DNA of 11,927 nucleotides, taken from assembly GCA_026770585.1 (NCBI GenBank), contig MU647631.1:9974-21900 (forward strand), read 5' to 3'. The DNA is from Baffinella frigidus. Lineage: Eukaryota; Cryptophyceae; Cryptomonadales; Baffinellaceae. Below, one piece after another: positions 1-6,496 of this stretch (position 1 is the stretch's first letter; each line of letters starts with the position of its first letter). The notes under the pieces are model-generated. The model was not told the origin of the DNA, made no database searches, and was given only the letters and a program-made list of their open reading frames with translations. A program made the translations under genes and the position numbers.

Positions 1-70
1 GGGGGGGGGGGGGGGGGTCTTGGTATCAAGCATGCAACAATCTGGTATCAAGAAACCACGGTGGTATCAA
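1..70. repeat. Poly-G run and TGGTATCAA triplet
   Basis: Seventeen G at the window edge, followed by three direct copies of TGGTATCAA at 21, 43 and 62. The G run may reflect an assembly edge. Confidence 0.7.
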
Positions 71-365
71 TAAAGATCATTTGCGTGCTGCACCATGCGT
101 TCAAGGAGTGCAGAACCACGCTGTGTCGTCGCTGTGTCGGGAGCGTGGGGGAGGGGGGGTTACCGCGCGGCAGTGGAGAGCTCACCGACTTTGTACGCGG
201 CGTTTCCACGGTTCTGCGTCAGAGAGATTGATAATTTATTGCCAAACAACCAGCGTCAGCGCCGCACATGCTACGCATTGTGCCACTTACTGCACCCCGT
301 GTCGGCCGCTCCCAGGAAAAATTTCTGGATGGATTCTAACTCCACCTTCTGCGTCTAAGTAATGC
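71..365. other. No gene recognised
   Basis: Short overlapping open frames on the plus strand show no domain and no codon pattern. Nothing supportable is seen here. Confidence 0.5.
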
Positions 366-521
366 GAAAAGCTTACGTTAACGGACTCCTTAAGGGGTCG
401 GTTAACGTGGGCTTGCCAGCTCTAAAACAATTTTAAAGCGATTTCAGGACTTTTAAAGCCCAAGAATGTTTCCCATTATAAATTTTGTACCAAAGTTACT
501 ACTCCGTTAACGTAAGCTTTC
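366..521. repeat. Inverted repeat element
   Basis: Arms 366-384 and 504-521 (GAAAGCTTACGTTAACGG against its complement, one extra A in the left arm). The interior is AT-rich and holds a doubled TTTTAAAG. Another GTTAACGTGG near 401-410 suggests a further internal repeat of the arm. Confidence 0.75.
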
Positions 522-675
522 TGCATGACAAGGACCCGAACGCTACAGTTCAGTGCTCGTTCGTACACAACGTGTGGAGTGCGAATGACCTCTCTATCGG
601 TCCTGCTCAGACACAGCCTCGGTGGTGGAGGTGCATGGTCGCTTGAAGCTAGGAAGGACGCCACGCACGCGAGGG

Positions 676-705
676 AGTTAGGGTTCAGGGTTCAGGGTTC
701 AAGGT
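676..705 (+). repeat. Short degenerate telomere-like tract
   Basis: Repeated GTTAGGG/GTTCAGGG heptamer-octamer units, related to TTTAGGG. Confidence 0.45.
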
Positions 706-768
706 TGAGCTTTTATGGGTGCAGGAAGCGAGGGATGACGCCACACACGGAACCCTAGGGGCGTTGTA

Positions 769-928
769 CCTTGGTCGGATAGCGAGGGGGCAAATGGGCC
801 GGGTATTTAATTGATTCAGTGCCCATATGGGCACTGAATCCCCAACAAGCTGGGCACGACTCGTACCGATTTTTGAATTCGTACCTGAATTTAAAAGATC
901 CGTTTGCCCCCTCGCTATCCGACCAAGG
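769..928. mobile_element. Hairpin element with perfect 26-bp inverted ends
   Basis: 769-794 and 903-928 are exact inverted complements starting CCTTGGTCGGATAGCGAG. Within it, 813-840 is a perfect 28-bp palindrome centred on CATATG. No open frame; MITE-like and non-autonomous. Confidence 0.75.
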
Positions 929-958
929 AAGAGATTCCGACGGCTGTTGACTAATCAG

Positions 959-1150
959 CCACTCGAGAATGCTGGAGGATCCTATTTACATGTGGGGTTG
1001 TAAATATTTTTGCACGGATAGGGTGTTCCAACCCTGCGCCTGTGCTAATTTCGCAGAGCTACGTGACCAAATCAACGAAATTTACTACAAAAATGCCCAC
1101 GTTTAAAAGAACATCGGTAATAAATAGGCCCCTCTAGCATTCTCGCGTGG
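959..1150. repeat. Imperfect inverted repeat element
   Basis: Arms 959-988 and 1121-1150 share CCAC.CGAGAATGCT.GAGG..CCTATTTA. A diverged hairpin element without coding capacity. Confidence 0.65.
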
Positions 1151-1221
1151 AGAGGCTTTCCCGGGAGTAAAAAAACATGGTCTAGTTATGGTCCCTGTGC
1201 AAATTCCGCCAACGCGAGCCA

Positions 1222-1477
1222 ACGGTTGTACGGGGGAGCGAGAGACAACCACTCGAGGCTAGAAATGTGAGTATTGTACAAGTTTCAACTTTACAAGTCG
1301 TTTACAAGTGGACCGTTGTGTAGTAATCTTCACACAAATACCGCGTTTGGTCACGTTACTGACAGATATCTGTCGGTAACGTGACCAAGCCCCGCCCGTG
1401 ACTCGTACAAATGTTTACAACCTCATATTTAAAATGCCCCCCTTTCCAGCCTCGAGTGGAACGGTCGTACGGGGGAG
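1222..1477. mobile_element. Hairpin element flanked by 17-bp direct repeats
   Basis: Inverted arms 1249-1265 and 1443-1459 (CCACTCGAGGCT.GAAA) are enclosed by direct repeats ACGGTYGTACGGGGGAG at 1222-1238 and 1461-1477 with one mismatch. Inside, 1347-1388 is a 42-bp near-perfect palindrome centred on GATATC. The flanking repeats could be an insertion duplication or part of the element. Confidence 0.65.
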
Positions 1478-1570
1478 TGTCCTTCTAGCTCTGCCTGCGT
1501 CGGGTTGACAGATCGTTTCCACGCCAAAGTTGACGAGTTTCTACCACTAACCCGGTAAATCAACTTCCGG

Positions 1571-1612
1571 TCTCCTCATGTTGAGGAGACTTCCGGTCTC
1601 CTTTTGAGGAGA
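1571..1612. repeat. Two tandem small hairpins
   Basis: TCTCCTCATGTTGAGGAGA followed by TCTCCTTTTGAGGAGA, joined by a repeated CTTCCGG. Function unknown. Confidence 0.55.
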
Positions 1613-1640
1613 TCGGATTAACTTAGGCAGAGCTAGTCCT

Positions 1641-1750
1641 CCACCTTATCCGTAGGAACCCCCCTATGTGCCTACGGGGTGCCTACCGTAGGGTCCTAGG
1701 CCTTGTCGCTCAGGGGTCATTCAAGATCCCTTTGCAGCCCGCTGTGTGGG
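1641..1750 (+). mobile_element. CCGTAGG-family element, copy 1 (partial)
   Basis: About 1646-1717 matches 3958-4029 closely (CTTATCCGTAGGAACCCC, then CCTACGG, TAGGGTCCTAGG), followed by the family end CCGCTGTGTGG. The left terminal arm is missing. The right end pairs with CCCCACACAGCGG at 1815-1827, forming a secondary hairpin. Confidence 0.65.
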
Positions 1751-2133
1751 TGGGGAGGATAACACACCTAGCACTCATGAAGGTACTTGGTCCGCTGCCC
1801 GCAGGGGGGGTGTCCCCACACAGCGGACCACGAAGGATTTCCACCGTTACCTTAAGTTAACGGAGGCTCCACTTTTGCTTTGAGACGTTCCACTCTCGAC
1901 GTTTGTCTCGGTGGGCAGCGCTCTTATAACCCACACATGGATAATCCACAGACCCTACAGTAGACAATCCGTAGGGACATAGGGTCGTCCCTACGGCTAT
2001 CCTATCGGAAAGTCGCTCAATTTCGGCCAGGAAATCCCTTCGTAGCCCTCTGTGTGGCTGTGTGGCTGTGTGGTTGGGAAGGACAACGAACCTTGCACTC
2101 CTGAAGGTACTTGGTCCGCTGCGGGCAGTGTGT
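1751..2133. repeat. Diverged CCGTAGG-family segments and a direct repeat
   Basis: AGCACTCATGAAGGTACTTG at about 1770 recurs as GCACTCCTGAAGGTACTTGG at about 2095, each followed by TCCGCTG. Between them, 1940-2010 holds a decayed CCGTAGG-family core. No coding exon was recognised. Confidence 0.55.
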
Positions 2134-2229
2134 CCAAAACACCACGTTCTGGTTCTGCCAAAAGACCACGTTGAGAGTTTGCCAAACGACCGCGTTCTGA
2201 TTCTCCCAAAAGCTCACATCCTAGTTCTG
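2134..2229. repeat. 24-bp minisatellite, four units
   Basis: Exact 24-bp period at 2134, 2158, 2182 and 2206, each unit beginning CCAAA. Because 24 is a multiple of three, both strands give long open frames here; I regard these as a by-product. Confidence 0.8.
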
Positions 2230-2270
2230 CGTGCCAGTTCTCGTTGAGCACCGACACGCGTTAATAGGGC

Positions 2271-2418
2271 AACGGCCTGAAAATGGGGTAGTTAGGCCTA
2301 CGGGATTGCCTAGGACCTCCTACCGTAGGCCGAGACTTTTTGGTCCTAGGATCCCTCGGCCTACGGTAGGAGGTCCTAGGCAATACCGTATGCCTAACTA
2401 CCCCATTTTCAGGTCGTT
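2271..2418. mobile_element. Large hairpin element with 64-bp arms
   Basis: 2271-2334 and 2355-2418 are nearly perfect inverted complements (CCTGAAAATGGGGTAGTTAG ... CCGTAGGCCGAG) around a 20-nt loop. Shared CCTACGG/TAGGTCC motifs tie it to the CCGTAGG family. Confidence 0.85.
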
Positions 2419-2524
2419 AGCCTATGAGCGTGTCGGAGTAGCAAAATAGTTGACGGCAACAGGGGTGGTGTGCGAGCAGCGAGTGAGACTGTGCACGGAG
2501 ACAGTGCGCTCTTTGTTAACAATG

Positions 2525-2557
2525 CAACTAGCGATCACGAACATGGATTACACGGCC
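2525..2557 (+). pseudogene. UGGT exon 3-like fragment
   Basis: 26 of 33 bases match UGGT exon 3 (7736-7768); translated it reads QLAITNMDYTA against ELAIKNMEYKA. It lies 5 kb upstream of the gene, has no intact exon structure, and directly abuts a CCGTAGG-family element. It could be a relic of an exon duplication or a chance resemblance. Confidence 0.4.
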
Positions 2558-2564
2558 AAAATCA

Positions 2565-2691
2565 CCTGGGCGATAAGACCTAGGACCCTACGGTAGGCAA
2601 CCCGTAGGAACATAGGGGGGTTCCTACGGATAAGGTAACGGAAACTCGGGCACTGCGTGTGCGAAAATCCCTTGGAGGTCCGCTGTGTGGG
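2565..2691 (-). mobile_element. CCGTAGG-family element, inverted copy
   Basis: Reverse complement of the element at 3901-4063: GCGATAAGACCTAGG, GGTAGGCAACCCGTAGG, then AACGGAAACTCGGGC and the family end GTCCGCTGTGTGG. One end is decayed. Confidence 0.7.
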
Positions 2692-2704
2692 TTGTTAATG
2701 CCAC

Positions 2705-2852
2705 AAGCTAACGCCAGCGGACCCCTTAGCCTACGGTAGGAACCCCCCCTCCTCCTACGACGTTTAAAACAAAAAGGTCGTTAAAAGTCGTAGGAGGGGG
2801 GCTCCTACCGTAGGCAATCCGTAGGCTCTAAGTACTTCGCTGGCGTTAGCTT
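2705..2852. mobile_element. Hairpin element with CCGTAGG motifs
   Basis: Arms about 2705-2763 and 2787-2852: AAGCTAACGCCAGCG at the outer ends, CCTACGGTAGGA and CCTCCTACGAC toward the loop. The loop is AT-rich. It ends just beyond F-box exon 4 copy A. Confidence 0.75.
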
Positions 2853-2869
2853 TTCAGATGGTTGTGCAC

Positions 2870-2916
2870 CTGGGCGATGAATGAGGCCCCACGAGTCCGG
2901 GCGCCGCATCCGATGG
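2870..2916 (-). pseudogene. F-box gene exon 4, copy A (47 nt, frameshifted)
   Basis: Same acceptor and donor as copy B, but a 4-base duplication (ATGA repeated on the plus strand, around 2876-2883) makes it 47 nt and shifts the frame after HRMRRPDSWGLI. If used with the same donor it would change the downstream phase. It is therefore probably a decaying duplicate. Confidence 0.5.
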
Positions 2917-3048
2917 CTGACCACGCCATGTCACAAGTAGCATTTTCATACACACTCGTTCGCAATAGATGGCTTATCCTGGTACAAATTATATTTTTAA
3001 AACTTTGTAGCGGCGGCAAAGAGCTCCAACTCCCAGCTCGTTGTGCAC

Positions 3049-3091
3049 CTGGGCGATGAGGCCCCACGAGTCCGGGCGCCGCATCCGATGG
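3049..3091 (-). CDS. F-box gene exon 4, copy B (43 nt)
   Basis: Acceptor TCGTCAG|CCATCGG, donor GCCCAG|GTGCAC. Reads HRMRRPDSWGLIAQ in the phase left by exon 3. Copy B and copy A share about 100 bp of flanking intron, so they arose from one another more recently than from copy C. Confidence 0.5.
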
Positions 3092-5768
3092 CTGACGACG
3101 CCATGTCACAAGTGGCATTTTCATACACACTCGTTCGCAATAGATGGCTTATCCTGGTACAAATTATATTTTTAAAACTTTCTTTTTTTAAAACTTGTGC
3201 ACCTGGGCGATGAGGCCCCACGAGTCCGAGCGGCGCATCCGATGGCTGGGAAACGGCCTGCACTCCAGACCCTCTTTTCAGTCAACTGTTTGACACTTGA
3301 GACCACGTCGGATCAGGTTACCCACGCGAGAGAATGAGAGAGAGAGAGGGAGTACCCACGAGAGAGAGAGAGAGAGAGAGAGCCTGCACTCCAGACCCTC
3401 TTTTCAGTCAACTATTTGGCTGGCTGGGAAACGGCCTGCATTTGAGACCTTGTTTTTAGTCAACTGTCGTGAGAGCATTTTGAGCGCAGAGCCGTGAGGA
3501 GAAGAGCCACCGCTCGTTCGTGGATGTTCCGAGGGGCTTAGGGCGGAGCTTTTAGGATCCAGTGGTGGGGAAACGGCCTGCATTCGAGACCGCGTCGGTT
3601 CAGGTTACCCACGAGGGAGGGAGGGAGGGAGGGAGGGAGGGAGGGAGGGAGAGAGGGAGAGAGGGAGGGAGAGAGCGAGAGCGAGATTGGGAGAGCGAGC
3701 GAGCGAGATAGTATTTTGGTTGTAGAGCCGTGAGCAAAAGAGCTGCCTCTCGACCGTGAAGGTTCCGAGGGGTTGAGGGCTCAGAGATTAGGGCTCAGCG
3801 TTAGGGGTGTAGGGTTTAGGGTTTACGATTTAGGCTTTAGGTTCGTGGAGGGGTCGAGGGTCCGTCATACGGCTCATAGACGATTGGATCACCCAGCTTA
3901 ACCACACAGCGGGCTACGAAGGGATTTTCGGGCGCTGAGAGCCCGAGTTTCCGTTACCTTATCCGTAGGAACCCCCCTATGCCCCTACGGCTTGCCTACT
4001 GTAGGGTCCTAGGTCTTATCGCTTAGGGGTGATTCAAAATGCCTTCGAAGTCCGCTGTGTGGTAAGGCTCTGGAGTAACAAACAAGAAGTTTGAGGGGCC
4101 TCCCTCACCCGATCTCGATGCAGTCGCGCCTCTTCCCTTCATCGACCACCAGCTTCCAAGGGAGCGGGGGGTACCTGCCCACGATTTGATCCACTTCAGG
4201 TCCCAGAAAGCCCCCCAGGGCTGGAAGCTTTCGTAATTAGTACCTGCCCCCAACCACCGGACCACTTAGCAGCGGCCGAGTTCCTTTCCCCTCGGAAATC
4301 CGGGGGGAGTTCCTGTTGGAATCCATAGCAATGGATAAGATTCTAGTACAAATCGTTGAGATGGACTGTATCCGTGAAGCCCCCGGTGGATGCTAAGTGG
4401 AGAGAACCAAATTGAAGAATGGCAAACGTTGATTTCCCCCGCAGAGTAAAGCCTGAGGGTTTAGTCTGCAGGGGATTTTACCACACGCCTCATCACCCTG
4501 ATTTGGTTCTCTTCTGGTGGCTGGTGGTGCTACGCTAGTTTCGCAACCGTCGAGCTCTGGACGCTTCACTGGGCCATGAAGCGGCTCAAATCGCCTCTAC
4601 GCTCCAAAAAAGTCTAAAAAGGGGGTACGAAATCAAAAAAGGGGGTGAGGTAGAGGCGATTTGATCCGCTTCAGGTCCAAAAACAGGTTTCAGGGCTGGA
4701 CGCTTCCGTAACGAACGCATGCCACTCAGAACGATGGGAGATGATTTATTGAGCTTATGACGTCGAAACCATGAAGGTAACGCACCCAGCACCCTATTCG
4801 ATTTCAGGGTGAGGCGAGAGCCCCAGTACGGTAGCATGAGGGGGATAGCCTGGACAGGTCTGCACCGAGACGACAACTGTACCAGGACAAGGCCGAGTAC
4901 CAGAACAAACCTTAGATCAGTCAATACAATCTCGGCTCAGTCATCACTCGAGGAACCTCACCCAGGCAGCACGAACGACCCGTTCTCCTGGAACTTGCAC
5001 ACCCACTCGCGCGAGCCGAGCAGCCCCCCCGCCGTCTCCTTGAAGCGGAAGCGCCACTGCCGGCGGTGGAGGTCGTCCTCTTGGAGGTCGAGGGACGTGC
5101 TTTCGTCCAGGACCTTTGTGATCACACCAGGGAAGGAATTAGACCGTTGAAAGAGATGATATCAGACAGTTGCACCGCACGTTCCTCAGTTGCACGATCT
5201 TCCCACGGTTGCAAACTGTGGCGTAGAGCAGTTGCAAACTTGCCACTGTTGCAGTAGCTTTGGGGGTGCAGCACCCGCGGAAGAGTGCGGAGCCACGCGC
5301 GAGACCCGCCCCCCGGCGCGAGCGCCCCATCAGGCCCCTGCGAAAATCATGCATCCTCACTCAGTGAACAGGATCCCCTTCGCAGCGATCTCCCTGCTAA
5401 CGCCAAATTTTCCGGCTCTATCTATCTATGGACGATTTCTGGTGGAATTGGGGAATGGGCACCATTTCTGAGTGGACGTAGGCGCCCCACTTCATCGACA
5501 CAAACTCCTTGTCGCTCCAGAGCCACTCCCCCGCCATTCTCCCCATCGATTCGTCCTCCATAACGAGATTCCTCCAGAGTTTGTTCACGCCTTGCAGCGT
5601 GCCCAGGCAGCGAAATCCAAACTTGTAGTTGATGACGTGGCGCAGGACAGCGCAGAGGAGATCGTCGGGGAGCGCAGACTCGAGCGGCGAACGCCTCGCG
5701 CCCTCGGGGAGCACGCAGGCGTGTCCCGCTCCCTCGGTTCCCATCCGGGCATCGCCGCTTTTCGCCAT
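3049..5768 (-). CDS. F-box protein, 5' part (at least four exons)
   Basis: Read leftward, exons 5768-5463, 5113-4962, 4174-4109 and a 43-nt exon (three candidate copies) join into about 189 residues. Residues 29-72 form an F-box: LESALPDDLLCAVLRHV, an insertion NYKFGF, then LGTLQGVNKLWRNLV. F-box domains bind SKP1 and recruit substrates to SCF (CUL1) ubiquitin ligases. Downstream blocks WRFRFKETAG, EWVCKFQENGSFVLPG, YPPLPWKLVVDEGK and RRPDSWGLIAQ look like a beta-rich substrate-binding part; I do not recognise a named family. GC-rich coding composition, compatible phases (0, 2, 2, 0) and two GTGAGG donors support the model. The exon 1/exon 2 junction is the weakest point. The 3' end was not found; it may lie left of 2870 or outside the window. 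Confidence 0.7.
3203..3245 (-). CDS. F-box gene exon 4, copy C (43 nt)
   Basis: First of three tandem copies in transcription order. Acceptor TTTCCCAG|CCATCGG, donor GCCCAG|GTGCAC. Spliced to exon 3 it completes Gly and reads HRMRRSDSWGLIAQ. It has the best polypyrimidine stretch of the three. It differs from copies B and A by a few substitutions (Pro to Ser among them). Which copy is spliced cannot be told from DNA. Confidence 0.5.
3246..3790. repeat. F-box intron 3: tandem repeats with GA and GGGA microsatellites
   Basis: GGGAAACGGCCTGCAYTYGAGACC-type units start near 3247, 3382 (truncated), 3428 and 3570, some followed by CTTTTCAGTCAACT or TCAGGTTACCCACG. GAGCCGTGAG..AAGAGC blocks occur near 3488 and 3726. 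(GA)n lies at 3329-3382 and (GGGA)n at 3613-3710. In minus orientation CCGTTTCCCAG next to copy C is part of this repeat, so decoy acceptors occur. Confidence 0.75.
3790..3843 (+). repeat. Degenerate telomere-like TTTAGGG tract
   Basis: Includes TGTAGGGTTTAGGGTTTACG and GGCTTTAGG variants. Interstitial, within an intron. Confidence 0.55.
3901..4063. mobile_element. CCGTAGG-family MITE, complete copy
   Basis: Terminal inverted repeats ACCACACAGCGG.CTACGAAGGGATTTT (3901) and its complement (to 4063), interior with CTTATCCGTAGGAACCCC and CCTACGG. About 163 bp, no open frame: typical of a non-autonomous inverted-repeat transposon. It lies 46 bp from the donor of F-box exon 3. Confidence 0.75.
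4109..4174 (-). CDS. F-box gene exon 3 (66 nt)
   Basis: Acceptor GGGCAG|GTACCC, donor ATCGG|GTGAGG. Joined to exon 2 it completes Gly153 and reads YPPLPWKLVVDEGKRRDCIEI plus two bases of Gly, smoothly continuing the '.NGSFVLPG' block. A second GGGCAG|GTAC acceptor-like sequence sits about 70 bases upstream (4240-4249). The intron next to this acceptor (4183-4236) is repeated at 4658-4711. Confidence 0.7.
4401..4512. repeat. Nested inverted repeat in F-box intron 2
   Basis: Outer arms AGAGAACCAAAT (4401-4412) and ATTTGGTTCTCT (4501-4512); an inner hairpin pairs about 4432-4452 with 4455-4477 (CCCCCGCAGAGTAAAGCC). Confidence 0.7.
4578..4672. repeat. Inverted repeat in F-box intron 2
   Basis: 23-bp arms 4578-4600 and 4650-4672 with one mismatch (GAAGCGG.TCAAATCGCC). 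The loop has doubled AAAAAAGTC/AAAAAAGGGGG. Confidence 0.75.
4658..4711 (-). repeat. Copy of the sequence next to F-box exon 3 acceptor
   Basis: 4658-4711 and 4183-4236 are direct repeats over 54 bp (GATTTGATCC.CTTCAGGTCC, then CAGGGCTGGA.GCTT.CGTAA). Confidence 0.7.
4712..4961. other. F-box intron 2 remainder
   Basis: No conserved exon or repeat recognised here on either strand; short open frames on both strands have no visible domain. Confidence 0.4.
4962..5113 (-). CDS. F-box gene exon 2
   Basis: Encodes VLDESTSLDLQEDDLHRRQW then RFRFKETAGG, LLGSREWVCKFQENGSFVLP plus two bases of Gly. The donor CCTGG|GTGAGG is canonical and its phase fits exon 3. The acceptor is less certain: ACAAAG|GTCCTG is used here, but AAG sites 14 and 33 nt further in are possible. 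A C/T-rich stretch lies upstream of it on the minus strand. Confidence 0.65.
5114..5462 (-). other. F-box intron 1
   Basis: Contains a cluster of CAGTTGCA/GGTTGCAAACT motifs at 5168-5257 and a GC-rich stretch at 5275-5340. I see no coding block. The extent depends on the uncertain exon 1 donor and exon 2 acceptor. Confidence 0.5.
5463..5768 (-). CDS. F-box gene exon 1 (F-box domain)
   Basis: The start ATG at 5768-5766 (MAKSGDARMG) is the first in frame; longer readings would need a TTG codon inside the upstream hairpin. CCD-like F-box residues (LPDDLL, VL, L..L..VNKLWR.LV) are at 32-69, followed by GEWLWSDKEFVSMKWGAYV. I place the 3' end at GAAATG|GTGCCC because it keeps phase 0 with exon 2; TAC|GTCCAC ten bases before is the other candidate. 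The frame stays open past the junction and stops at 5418. A CAG just 5' of the ATG also looks like a splice acceptor, so a 5'UTR intron is possible. Confidence 0.75.
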
Positions 5769-5866
5769 TGGCTGCAAAAGTTTCACCCAAAGTTGACAGT
5801 CATCAAGGCCTGTCAACCTTTGGTGAAATTTTCTCCACTTGAGTCATCCTCGCGAGGGACGCTACG
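5769..5866. promoter_or_regulatory. Shared divergent 5' region with hairpin
   Basis: Only 98 bp separate the start codons of the two divergent genes, so their promoters must overlap or lie in each other's 5' part. It contains an inverted repeat, 5781-5799 against 5810-5828 (19-bp arms, 2 mismatches, 10-nt loop). No TATA box is evident. Bidirectional promoter function is inferred from the layout. Confidence 0.5.
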
Positions 5867-6496
5867 ATGCTGCGGACCGCGGCCGTGGGCCTGGCACTGC
5901 TGTCCCTGCTTTCTGGGATCGTGCACGGGGCACCGCGTGCGGCGAAGAACGTCCAGGTGTCCGTGGAGGCGCCATGGGGTGCAGCACCGCTGGTCCTCGA
6001 GGCCTCAGAGTTTTTCTCCGGCGACCACTTCTGGCGCTTTGCGGCGTCGATCCCGGCGAATGGGCTGGCGATGAGCGACAAGGATCAGTACGACGCAGTG
6101 CTGTCGGCCGCCGGCGCCCTGGTCTCTAAACCGCAGGTTGACATCTTGAAGTACGCCCTCGCCCTGCGGAACTTCTCCCCCAGGCTCCAGGCGTACACGC
6201 AGCTCTGGGCGCACGCAGAGGCCAGCGGGTGCTCGCTCGCCGGCTCCGCGGTTGCTGTCGTCGAGGGCAAGTGTGTCACGGATCCCAGTGCGCTCAAGGA
6301 CACCGTCGCGACCTGTGCTGCCGCAAAGTCCGGCGAGGCCTCCGGCGCGGATGGGGTGTTGGATTTCGAGCACGTGTTCACAGGGACCGGGGGCAGCAAG
6401 CCTGGCGCGGTGACCGTTTTGCTGTATGCGGCGATCGGCACGCCGACGTTCCTGTCGTTCCATGCAGAGCTCACGCAGCTCGCGAGCGCTGGGGAG
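5867..6496 (+). CDS. UGGT: UGGT exon 1: signal peptide and first thioredoxin-like domain
   Basis: Codes for residues 1-210. The ATG at 5867 is the first in frame and directly opens the signal peptide. The exon ends GAG|GTACGC at phase 0; the residues after it in the open frame (RSLLTIIRELAE and on) no longer resemble UGGT, whereas splicing to 6760 restores GEVKYVLRH. The exon is strongly GC-rich, unlike the intron that follows. Confidence 0.9.

Larger units (their letters stand above)
2862..3250 (-). repeat. Tandem array of three exon-containing units
   Basis: Units start at about 2862, 3041 and 3195 (spacing 179 and 154 bp). Each carries the 43-47 nt exon plus donor-side GTGCAC; the first two units share the intron segment with CATACACACTCGTTCGCAAT and AAATTATATTTTTAAAAC. 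Confidence 0.85.

Noticed and set aside
1997-2257. Open frames on both strands at the 24-bp repeat
   Set aside because: The period is a multiple of three, which keeps frames open; the protein is only a low-complexity repeat.
2870-3245. Repeated GCGATGAGGCCCCACGAGTCC resembling a hammerhead ribozyme core
   Set aside because: The essential CUGANGA and GAAA cores are not intact and stems do not pair. The minus strand instead gives a phase-compatible exon with splice sites.
3297-3497. RE-rich open frame
   Set aside because: Translated GA microsatellite.
5472-6074. Long plus-strand open frame of 200 codons
   Set aside because: It is the shadow of F-box exon 1 on the other strand and of UGGT exon 1 in another frame, and crosses both start regions.
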